From an uncultured Holophagaceae bacterium (GTDB lineage: Bacteria > Acidobacteriota > Holophagae > Holophagales > Holophagaceae), in contig CAIYNT010000136.1 of NCBI GenBank assembly GCA_903927605.1, forward strand, positions 1-11,504: a stretch of DNA of 11,504 nucleotides, given 5' to 3'. Positions 6,159 through 11,504 of this stretch are shown here, in pieces. How positions within the stretch are numbered: position 1 is the first letter of the stretch; the number at the start of each line of letters is the position of its first letter. Below the pieces are notes generated by a model. That model was not told the origin of the DNA and ran no database searches. It saw only the letters and a program-made list of their open reading frames with translations. The position numbers and the translations under genes were made by a program.

Positions 6159-7073
6159 TCACCTGACCAGCTGCCCGGCCGTCACGAAACGCACCTGCCC
6201 CTTGGCACGGGGCACCAGCTTCTCCAGGGCTTCCACGGTCTCCGGGTAGATGTGGCCGATGATGAGGACGAAACCCTCCTTCTCCGCCAGCTTCAGGGCC
6301 CGCGTCCACTGCTTCTCCATCTCCGGAAAGGCCTTGTCGTCATCGAGGAACACCCGCCGCTGAACCGACGGGATACCCAGCTGCTCGGCCACATCGTAGG
6401 CCACGCTGTCCTTGTCAGTACGGCTGTCCACGAAGAAGCACTTCCGGGTCTTGAGCTCCTGGAGCACCCAGCCCATGCGGAGGCGGTCGGGCGTGATGCG
6501 GCTGCCCATATGGTTGTTCACGCCGACGCGGTGGGGGATCTCGTTCAGAGCCATCCCGACGCGGCGGCGGACCTCGGCTTCCGGCAGGTTGTAGAGGATG
6601 GCGTTCGGGCCCGGATCGTGGCCGGGCCCAGGATAGCCGATGGGTTCCATGGGTAGGTGGAGCATGACCTCCTTGCCGAGGCGGTGAGCGATCTCCGCAC
6701 TCTCCCGCGTGTGTTCCTGGTAGGGCAGCACAGCCACGCTGAAGGGCACGGGCAGGCTGCACAGCCGGGTCACCAGTTCCGGTTGCATGTAGCCGAGGTC
6801 ATCGATGACCAGGGCGAGGCGGGGCAGCGGGGAGGCTGGTTCCTGGCTCGGAGGTTTGGCAGCCTCAGAAGTAGGCTTCGCCTTTGGCTCGGCCTGTTTC
6901 TTTTCCGGTTTCTTGGGTTCAGGTTTAGGGCCCTCCCGTTTCGCGGGTGCCTCGCGCCGATTGCAGCCTTGCTGGCCCAGCAGCAGTCCGGCGCCCAAGC
7001 CAAGGGCAAGCATCAACACTGCCCAGCCCACCAAGGCGAGGGTGGAAGTCCGCTTGCCCTTGCCTCGCGCCAT
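6159..7073 (-). CDS. Membrane-anchored divergent polysaccharide deacetylase (YibQ/DUF610 type)
   Basis: A 304-residue envelope protein. It has a short basic start, one membrane segment (about 12-34), a Lys/Pro/Glu-rich periplasmic linker (about 40-82) and a divergent polysaccharide deacetylase domain (85-304). Domain marks are LALVIDDLGY (86-95, paired Asp), HLPMEP (139-144), GVNNHMGSR (184-192), FVDSRT (214-219) and GHIYPET (273-279). In many diderms this family sits beside CtpA and EnvC, pointing to peptidoglycan or glycan remodelling; its enzymatic activity is not well established. Cys37 follows GQQG, a poor lipobox, so a membrane anchor is more likely than a lipoprotein. Its ATG overlaps the stop of the S41 gene in TGATG, so the two are translationally coupled. 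Confidence 0.9.
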   Translation of the reverse strand: MARGKGKRTSTLALVGWAVLMLALGLGAGLLLGQQGCNRREAPAKREGPKPEPKKPEKKQAEPKAKPTSEAAKPPSQEPASPLPRLALVIDDLGYMQPELVTRLCSLPVPFSVAVLPYQEHTRESAEIAHRLGKEVMLHLPMEPIGYPGPGHDPGPNAILYNLPEAEVRRRVGMALNEIPHRVGVNNHMGSRITPDRLRMGWVLQELKTRKCFFVDSRTDKDSVAYDVAEQLGIPSVQRRVFLDDDKAFPEMEKQWTRALKLAEKEGFVLIIGHIYPETVEALEKLVPRAKGQVRFVTAGQLVR

Positions 7074-8296
7074 CAGGGGTTCGGCTTCTTCGGCGGGACT
7101 GGCGCCGGTCCTGTGGGCGGTACTGGCACTACTGTACCTTCTGGTTTTGAGGCCCCAGGCTTCGGAGCCGGGGCTGCCAGGGCGGCCAGGACCTTGGCCA
7201 GTGGATCATCCGCATCGGTCAGATGGAGCACCTGATCCGGCACCACACCCTGGCGGTCCAGTTTTTCGCCCCCCAGACCCACCCATCGCTTGGAGACCAG
7301 TTCCACCGCGCCACCCTGCTTCAGGGCGAAGCGAGTGCGTTCCACACCGAACCCTGGTGTCCGTTCGCCGAAGGTCCTGGCGCCGCCCTTCTTGAGGCAG
7401 GAGGCTAGGACTTCCGATGCACCCAGGGTCGAGCGCCCCACCAGCAGGGTCAGGCGAACGAAGGCAGTTCCCGCACCCGTCACGGGGAGCATGCGATCAG
7501 GCCTGCCGGCCTCCTGAAGGGTCGCGAAGTTCCCCTTCGAACCCAGCAGACCAGCCAGGGCAGCGGCTTCATCCATGGAGCCCTTCAGACATTGACGGAG
7601 GTCCAGCACGAGGGTCTGCCCGCGGTCGGCGGCGGTGAGGGCCTCCTTCAACTCCTCCGCCCTCCCGGGGGCCAAATCCGGCAGGGAGACCAGCAGGGCA
7701 CCCGGTCCCTGTTTGAGGACTACTGCGCCCGGGGGGACCAGTTGCCGCTGCACGGTGGTCTTGGTGAGGTCGCCGGTGGCGTTGTAGCGGTAGAGATCCA
7801 GGGAGGAACCTGCAGGGCCGCGGAGCTTGCGCTCCAGGGCCCAGGCACTGATGCGGGCCACGGAATCACCGTCCATCTTGCGGATCACGTCACCGGCCTG
7901 GATGCCTGCCTTGGCAGCGGGTCCACCTGGGACCACGGCCAGCACCGTGGCGTAGATCGCCCGCTTCACGACCACCAGGCCGACCTCGGCTGGGCCGGGA
8001 TCGGGCAGCCGCAGGTCCTCTGCGGTCAAATAGGCATTGAGCGGATGGGCTCGCTCCAGTACGGCCTGCACACCTCCCGAAACCACCTTCTCCATATCCG
8101 GGGGATCGACGTAATTCTGCTGCACCAGGGAGAGCACATCCTGGATATCCGACAGGCCAGCCAGGGGGTCCTGGGGCGTGGCTTTCGCGTCCACCTTCGG
8201 CTGGGCTGCGGGTGGATTGCCCTGCTGCAATACCGGCAAGGTGAAAGCGGCTACCAAAGGCAGCGACAGGACTGAGAGCCAGGTTCGAGCATGCAT
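7073..8296 (-). CDS. S41 family (CtpA-type) PDZ protein, predicted catalytically inactive
   Basis: A 407-residue exported protein with the C-terminal processing peptidase layout. There is a signal peptide (about 1-23), the N-terminal helical part with QQNYVDPPD and NAYLTAEDL, a PDZ domain (about 104-185, with GGPAAKAGIQAGDVI), the S41 core (about 190-360) and a Pro-rich tail (375-407). Where active enzymes have SASE with the nucleophile as first Ser, this one reads GASE (292-295), so Gly292 replaces it. The general-base Lys of GE-T-GKG is Phe316 in GERTPGFG. The DLR-N-GG turn has become DLRQCLKG (232-239). The rest of the core, such as GVVPDQVL, is well kept and the frame is intact, which suggests a functional pseudoprotease rather than decay. 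It is coupled by TGATG overlap to the deacetylase. Confidence 0.88.
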   Translation of the reverse strand: MHARTWLSVLSLPLVAAFTLPVLQQGNPPAAQPKVDAKATPQDPLAGLSDIQDVLSLVQQNYVDPPDMEKVVSGGVQAVLERAHPLNAYLTAEDLRLPDPGPAEVGLVVVKRAIYATVLAVVPGGPAAKAGIQAGDVIRKMDGDSVARISAWALERKLRGPAGSSLDLYRYNATGDLTKTTVQRQLVPPGAVVLKQGPGALLVSLPDLAPGRAEELKEALTAADRGQTLVLDLRQCLKGSMDEAAALAGLLGSKGNFATLQEAGRPDRMLPVTGAGTAFVRLTLLVGRSTLGASEVLASCLKKGGARTFGERTPGFGVERTRFALKQGGAVELVSKRWVGLGGEKLDRQGVVPDQVLHLTDADDPLAKVLAALAAPAPKPGASKPEGTVVPVPPTGPAPVPPKKPNP

Positions 8297-8319
8297 GGCT
8301 ACAGTCTACGAGGAAACAG

Positions 8320-8335
8320 GCTGACCGCCGTCAGC
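8320..8335 (-). terminator. Possible hairpin terminator between the rod-like gene and the S41 gene
   Basis: GCTGAC-(4 nt)-GTCAGC is a perfect 6-bp inverted repeat in the 70-nt gap. On the minus strand it is followed by CTGTTTCC, a very short T run. It overlaps three imperfect tandem heptamers (TCAGCTA, TCAGCTG, TCAGCGG at 8331-8351 on the plus strand), which give alternative pairings. It may end transcription from the rod-like gene, only weakly. Confidence 0.3.
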
Positions 8336-8366
8336 TATCAGCTGTCAGCGGCCAGACCCAGGCCGA

Positions 8367-8684
8367 TCATGCCTTCAGATCCAGGGTGGCTTTCATCAGC
8401 TCGTCTGCAGTGTTGAGGAGCTTGAGATTCGCCCGGTACATGAGATCAAAGCCCATGCCCTGTTCGGTTTCCGTGGCGAGGTCCACATTTGAAGGCCCGA
8501 GGCCGGCGGGCACCGGGTCTTGTGAGACTCCCGACACCCGCACCCCCCCCGAGGCTTCAGCCACCAGGTCGACGCGCTTGGCCTTGTATCCGTCCGACAG
8601 CTGGTTGGCCACGTTGTTGGCCTGCACCGCCAGCCCCGCGCTGGATGCGCTGAGACCCGAGAGTGCCATGCCGACCACGTCCAT
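8367..8684 (-). CDS. Minimal flagellar basal-body rod-type protein (FlgB/FlgC-like)
   Basis: Only 105 residues, but it has both ends of the flagellar rod/hook family. The N-terminal helix is MALSGLSASSAGLAVQANNV (6-25), continuing ANQLSDGYK, the degenerate form of the ANNIANxxTxGYK signature. The C-terminal helix is SNVDLATETEQGMGFDLMYR (65-84), continuing ANLKLLNTADELMKATLDLK, the classic NVDxxxEMxxMxxAxRxYEAN-type end. A short strand piece VRVSGVSQDP (48-57) joins them. FlgC is about 135-150 residues, so the middle is nearly absent. No other flagellar gene is near. The ATG at 8684 has no good ribosome site at normal distance; an AGGGGG lies about 16 nt upstream inside an inverted repeat. 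Met6 is an alternative start. Its role is unknown. Confidence 0.75.
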   Translation of the reverse strand: MDVVGMALSGLSASSAGLAVQANNVANQLSDGYKAKRVDLVAEASGGVRVSGVSQDPVPAGLGPSNVDLATETEQGMGFDLMYRANLKLLNTADELMKATLDLKA

Positions 8685-8726
8685 GGGGGGTTCATCGGCA
8701 CCCCCTGGACGGACTTAACATGTATT

Positions 8727-9818
8727 TTAAGGATTCTGGAACCAGGAGCTGCCGGACTGGAACCCCTTCTGCTTGGCGGCGGTCTGGGCGTGGCGGGCCA
8801 GGGCGAGGTCGATGAGTCGGGTCAACAATTGGGCGTAGGGTACGCCGCTGGCGGCCATCATCTTGGGATACATGGAGATGCTGGTGAAGCCAGGGATGAA
8901 GTTGAGTTCGTTGAGGAAGACTTGACCGGTCTGGCGCTCCAGGAAGAAGTCCACCCGGGCCATGCCATACCCATCGGTGGCGGCGAAGGCCTTGGCCGCG
9001 AGTGTGCGGATCAGGTCAGCTAGTTCCTGGGGGATCTGGGCCGGAATCTCTGTGTGGCTTTTCCCGTGAATGTACTTGTCCTCAAAGGTATAGAACTCGT
9101 CGGCCACGATCACTTCCCCCGGCTTCGATACCAGCGGCTCGTCACCCCCCAGCACGGCCACCTCGATCTCGCGGACATCGAGCCCCTGCTCCACCAGCAC
9201 GCGCCGGTCGAAGGTGAAGGCCCGGTCGAGGGCTGCGGCCAGATCCCCGCTCTGCTTGACCTTCTCCACGCCGATGCTGCTGCCCAGGTTGGCGGGTTTC
9301 ACGAACAGGGGCAAACCCAGCTTGCCGCACTCCGCGAGGCAGGCCGAGCGTTCGCGCTTCCAGTGTTCCTCGGTGAGCCCCACATAGGGAACGACGGAAA
9401 GCCCTTCCGATTCCCAGAGGCGCTTGGTGATCCACTTGTCCATGCCCGCCGCCATGGCCAGCAGGCCCCCGCCCGTGTAGGGACGGTGGAGCAGTTCCAG
9501 GTAGCCGTTGATCTGGCCATCCTCGCCACCGGCACCGTGGAGGGCATTGAAGAAAAGGTCCGGCAGGCCGGTCGCCTCGGCACCCCTTTCAAGGGGAAGA
9601 AAGGGCACCTCGCTGCGCTGGGGCAGTTCTCCCGCAGCCAGCCGTGCGAAGGGATCACCGGTCACCACCCATACGCCATTCCGGGCGATCCCCATGGGGC
9701 GCACGTTGAAGCGCGTCCGATCCAGGTGCTCCGCAATGGCTCGCGCGGTGACGATGGAGACTTCATGTTCCGGGGATTCCCCACCAAAGAGCAGTCCGAC
9801 GCTTAATCTCTGGCTCAT
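8727..9818 (-). CDS. ddl: D-alanine--D-alanine ligase
   Basis: A 363-residue ATP-grasp ligase joining two D-alanines for peptidoglycan precursors in the cytosol. Motifs: GGESPEHEVS with Glu17 (11-21); LHGAGGEDG (93-101); MDKWITK with Lys128; VKPANLGSSIGV with Lys174 and Ser180 (173-184); REIEVAVLG; the omega-loop FYTFEDKY (242-249); RVDFFLE with Asp290; and NELNFIPGFTS with Glu304 and Asn306. Glu17, Ser180 and Tyr249 match E. coli DdlB Glu15, Ser150 and Tyr216, so D-Ala-D-Ala rather than D-Ala-D-Lac specificity is expected. The frame stays open 58 codons further, but AGGAGG lies 6 nt before the ATG at 9818 and homology begins there. The ribosome site lies in the loop of a hairpin. It is divergent from coaD. 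Confidence 0.97.
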   Translation of the reverse strand: MSQRLSVGLLFGGESPEHEVSIVTARAIAEHLDRTRFNVRPMGIARNGVWVVTGDPFARLAAGELPQRSEVPFLPLERGAEATGLPDLFFNALHGAGGEDGQINGYLELLHRPYTGGGLLAMAAGMDKWITKRLWESEGLSVVPYVGLTEEHWKRERSACLAECGKLGLPLFVKPANLGSSIGVEKVKQSGDLAAALDRAFTFDRRVLVEQGLDVREIEVAVLGGDEPLVSKPGEVIVADEFYTFEDKYIHGKSHTEIPAQIPQELADLIRTLAAKAFAATDGYGMARVDFFLERQTGQVFLNELNFIPGFTSISMYPKMMAASGVPYAQLLTRLIDLALARHAQTAAKQKGFQSGSSWFQNP

Positions 9819-9837
9819 GCGGCACCTCCTGTGCCGC
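9819..9837 (-). promoter_or_regulatory. Hairpin with the ddl Shine-Dalgarno in its loop
   Basis: On the minus strand GCGGCAC (9837-9831) and GTGCCGC (9825-9819) form a perfect 7-bp GC-rich stem with loop AGGAG. The stem's last base abuts the ddl ATG at 9818. The ribosome site AGGAGG is thus mostly displayed in, or trapped by, a stable hairpin, which could limit or regulate ddl translation. Confidence 0.5.
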
Positions 9838-9978
9838 ACCCTCCGGGCTTCGGCTTCGCCAAAGTGGAACTCCGCTCCTGCTGCGTTCTCATGGGACCAC
9901 TGTAATCCCAACCATCCACACTGTGACACCCACACCCGGCCCGATGCGCTAGGCTTAGGACAAATTCCCGGAGCACCT
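9838..9978. other. Divergent ddl-coaD intergenic region
   Basis: About 140 nt holding the promoters of ddl (leftward) and coaD (rightward). I see a GGCTTCGGCTTCGCC stretch near 9847 and an AT-poor centre, but no convincing -35/-10 pair for either gene. The last bases carry the coaD ribosome site GGAG (9970-9973). Confidence 0.35.
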
Positions 9979-10461
9979 GTGCGCACGGCCATCTATCCAG
10001 GCTCTTTCGACCCCGTGACTCTGGGCCACTGGGACATCATCCTGCGGGCCGAGAAGCTGGTGGACCGCCTGGTCGTGGCGGTCCTGCACAATCCCTCCAA
10101 GACACCGGCCTTCACCGTGGAGGAGCGGGTAGCCATGCTGCAGGACCTGTTCGGCAACCACCCAGCGATCGTCATCACCAGCTTCCACGGCCTGCTGGTG
10201 GACTTCGCCAAATCCCGGGGTGCCCAGTTCATCGTCCGAGGGGTGCGGGCCTTCAGCGATTTCGAGTACGAGTTCCAGATGGCCCTCATGAACCGGAAGC
10301 TGGCGCCGGAGCTGGAGACCGTCTTCCTGATGCCCAAGGAGAAGTACAGCGCCGTAAGCAGCCGTCTCGTCCGGGAGATCGGCACCATGGGCGGCAATCT
10401 CTCGGACCTGGTCCCGGACACGCTGCGCGGGCGGATCGCGGCGAGGCTCAGCAAGAGCTGA
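9979..10461 (+). CDS. coaD: Phosphopantetheine adenylyltransferase
   Basis: A 160-residue CoaD, the cytosolic hexameric enzyme that transfers AMP from ATP to 4'-phosphopantetheine, the fourth step of coenzyme A synthesis. It has the nucleotidyltransferase start RTAIYPGSFDPVTLGH with the T-x-G-H motif (Thr14-His17), the substrate Lys41 in NPSKTPAF, IVRGVRAFSDFEYE (binding of phosphopantetheine and ATP), ALMNRKLAPELETVFLMP, and SAVSSRLVREI, the family's ISSxxVRE motif. The start is GTG at 9979: it gives the canonical N-terminus and family length, with GGAG 5 nt upstream, while the frame stays open much further upstream without homology. It is followed after 93 nt by the TrpB2 gene on the same strand. 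Confidence 0.97.
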   Translation: MRTAIYPGSFDPVTLGHWDIILRAEKLVDRLVVAVLHNPSKTPAFTVEERVAMLQDLFGNHPAIVITSFHGLLVDFAKSRGAQFIVRGVRAFSDFEYEFQMALMNRKLAPELETVFLMPKEKYSAVSSRLVREIGTMGGNLSDLVPDTLRGRIAARLSKS

Positions 10462-10473
10462 AGCGGCCTCCCT

Positions 10474-10501
10474 GCCCCAGAATCGGCCTCCTGGCTGGGG
10501 C
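10474..10501 (+). terminator. Inverted repeat after coaD, possible terminator
   Basis: GCCCCAG (10474-10480) and CTGGGGC (10495-10501) form a perfect 7-bp stem around a 14-nt loop, 12 nt after the coaD stop. No T run follows, so it is at best a poor intrinsic terminator. Confidence 0.25.
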
Positions 10502-10512
10502 GCTGGGGGGGC

Positions 10513-10518
10513 TATACT
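10513..10518 (+). promoter_or_regulatory. Possible -10 box for the TrpB2 gene
   Basis: TATACT matches five of six bases of the sigma-70 -10 consensus and stands out in GC-rich surroundings, 36 nt before the start codon. No good -35 hexamer is found 16-18 nt upstream. Confidence 0.35.
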
Positions 10519-10554
10519 TCTCCCTTCCCCATATCAGAACTGCCCGGAGCCGCC

Positions 10555-11504
10555 ATGCAGACCACCCGCTTCATTCTTGAGCAGCAGGAGATCCCTACCC
10601 ACTGGTACAACGTGGTTGCTGACCTGCCGAATCCGCCCTCCCCACCCTTGGGGCCGGACGGCAAGCTGGTCAGTCCCGAGCAGATGCTCGCCATCTTCCC
10701 GAGCCCTCTGCTGGAACAGGAGATGTCGGCCGAGCGGTGGATCCCCATCCCCGAAGCCGTGCGTGAGATCTACCGCCTGTGGCGCCCTTCCCCCTTGATC
10801 CGGGCTCTGCGCCTGGAACAGGCCCTGGGCACCCCGGCGAAGCTCTACTATAAGAACGAGGGCGTCTCCCCGGCGGGCTCCCACAAACCCAACACCGCAG
10901 TGCCCCAGGCCTTCTACAACCACCAGGTGGGCATCCGGAGGCTCACCACCGAGACTGGCGCAGGCCAGTGGGGCTCTTCCATGGCCTTTGCGGGCCAGAT
11001 GTTCGGCATCGATGTGCGGGTGTTCATGGTGAAGGTCAGCTATGACCAGAAGCCCTCCCGTCGCTCCATGATGCAGGCCTGGGGGGCTGAGGTGTTCTCC
11101 AGCCCCAGCATCCTGACGAAGGCGGGGCGGGATGTCCTCGCCAAGCACCCCGACAGCGACGGCTCCCTCGGACTCGCGATCTCCGAAGCAGTGGAGGAGG
11201 CCGCCGGTCGTCCGGACACCAACTACTGCCTTGGCTCGGTGCTGAACCACGTGCTGCTGCACCAGACCATCATCGGGCTCGAGGCCAAGAAGCAGTTCGA
11301 GAAGGCCGGGGACTGGCCCGATGTGATCTTCGGCCCCTGCGGCGGTGGCTCCTCCTTCGGGGGCATCGCGCTGCCCTTCCTGGCGGACAAGGCCGCAGGG
11401 AAGACGCCGAATCTGCGGCTGGTGGCGGTGGAACCCACCAGCTGCCCCACCCTCACCAAGGGCGCCTACGCCTACGACTACGGCGATGCCTCCGGCTACA
11501 CCCC
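10555..11504 (+). CDS. trpB2: TrpB2-type tryptophan synthase beta chain (TrpB-like PLP enzyme), 3' end off the window
   Basis: The visible 316 residues belong to the TrpB2 branch of fold-type II PLP enzymes, which condense indole and serine to tryptophan. TrpB2-type marks are the long N-terminal extension with IPTHWYNVVADLP (13-25), RWIPIPEAVREIYRLWRPSP (61-80), the PLP lysine Lys111 in SPAGSHKPNTA, catalytic Glu133 in TTETGAGQWGSS (131-142), VSYDQKPSRR (161-170), LGSVLNHVLLHQTIIGLEAK and the phosphate-binding GPCGGGSSFGG (260-270). The family is about 430-460 residues, so the last third lies outside the window. The ATG at 10555 has GGAG 6 nt upstream. No trpA or other trp gene is visible nearby; TrpB2 is often encoded apart from the trp operon and may salvage indole. 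Confidence 0.95.
   Translation, partial: MQTTRFILEQQEIPTHWYNVVADLPNPPSPPLGPDGKLVSPEQMLAIFPSPLLEQEMSAERWIPIPEAVREIYRLWRPSPLIRALRLEQALGTPAKLYYKNEGVSPAGSHKPNTAVPQAFYNHQVGIRRLTTETGAGQWGSSMAFAGQMFGIDVRVFMVKVSYDQKPSRRSMMQAWGAEVFSSPSILTKAGRDVLAKHPDSDGSLGLAISEAVEEAAGRPDTNYCLGSVLNHVLLHQTIIGLEAKKQFEKAGDWPDVIFGPCGGGSSFGGIALPFLADKAAGKTPNLRLVAVEPTSCPTLTKGAYAYDYGDASGYT

Noticed and set aside
5757..6656. Open frame of 299 codons on the plus strand
   Set aside because: Antisense to crcB, the riboswitch and the deacetylase; composition follows the GC-rich shadow of those genes and no family is recognisable.
8714..8731. AT-rich patch CTTAAAATACATGTTAAG at the end of ddl as a promoter for the rod-like gene
   Set aside because: A TAAAAT -10 is possible but no -35 lies at a usable distance, and the patch includes the ddl stop codon.
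9069..9095. Possible D-Ala-D-Lac specificity of Ddl from the altered omega-loop (FYTFEDKY instead of FYDYxAKY)
   Set aside because: The changed positions are not the deciding one; the Tyr matching E. coli Tyr216 is kept (Tyr249), as are its Glu and Ser partners.
9819..9992. 58-codon N-terminal extension of ddl
   Set aside because: The AGGAGG site and the family N-terminus both support the ATG at 9818; the extension is Arg/Trp-rich and would run into coaD.
10534..11262. Open frame of 242 codons on the minus strand
   Set aside because: Fully antisense to the clear TrpB2 gene; His/Gly/Val-rich shadow sequence with no motif.

Overview
This is an 11.5 kb stretch of GC-rich chromosome holding fourteen protein genes and one clear structured RNA. 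I see no tRNA, rRNA, IS element, integrase or CRISPR array, and codon and base use look even throughout. The set (MEP-pathway IspH, PEP carboxylase, Ddl, CtpA plus divergent polysaccharide deacetylase, a flagellar-rod-type protein, strong AGGAGG ribosome binding sites) fits a diderm, GC-rich bacterium. The overall look suggests Acidobacteriota of the Holophaga/Geothrix kind, but that placement is inference only.

Left arm, minus strand (1-1892). Transcription runs dodecin -> YbaK/EbsC-type aminoacyl-tRNA deacylase -> cis-3-chloroacrylate-dehalogenase-like tautomerase -> ispH, which runs off the left edge. The first two are 14 nt apart and look like an operon. ispH, an iron-sulfur enzyme, has its own upstream signals: a TATGAT -10-like box and a palindrome with the spacing of IscR/Rrf2-type iron-sulfur operators.

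Centre-left, plus strand (2051-5340). A full-length phosphoenolpyruvate carboxylase (ppc) is followed by a small stand-alone RsbW/SpoIIAB-type anti-sigma ATPase. This block meets the next one tail to tail with only 10 nt between stop codons.

Centre-right, minus strand (5351-9818). Transcription runs ddl -> a minimal 105-residue flagellar rod-type protein -> an S41 (CtpA-type) protein -> a divergent polysaccharide deacetylase (YibQ type) -> fluoride riboswitch -> crcB/fluc -> DUF190. The last three form a fluoride-resistance module. The riboswitch can be folded by eye: P1, P3 and pseudoknot all pair perfectly. Its 3' flank can form a hairpin that buries the crcB Shine-Dalgarno and competes with P1, so fluoride should turn translation on. 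The S41 protein keeps the fold but has Gly and Phe where the catalytic Ser and Lys belong, so it is probably a pseudoprotease working with its deacetylase neighbour in the envelope.

Right arm, plus strand (9979-11504). coaD (coenzyme A synthesis) is divergent from ddl, and a TrpB2-type tryptophan synthase beta chain runs off the right edge.

The points most worth a second look are the translational fluoride switch, the catalytically degenerate S41 protein, the complete cis-CaaD-like active site, and the IscR-like operator at ispH. No wholly new multi-gene system is evident; most of the window is core metabolism and envelope genes.
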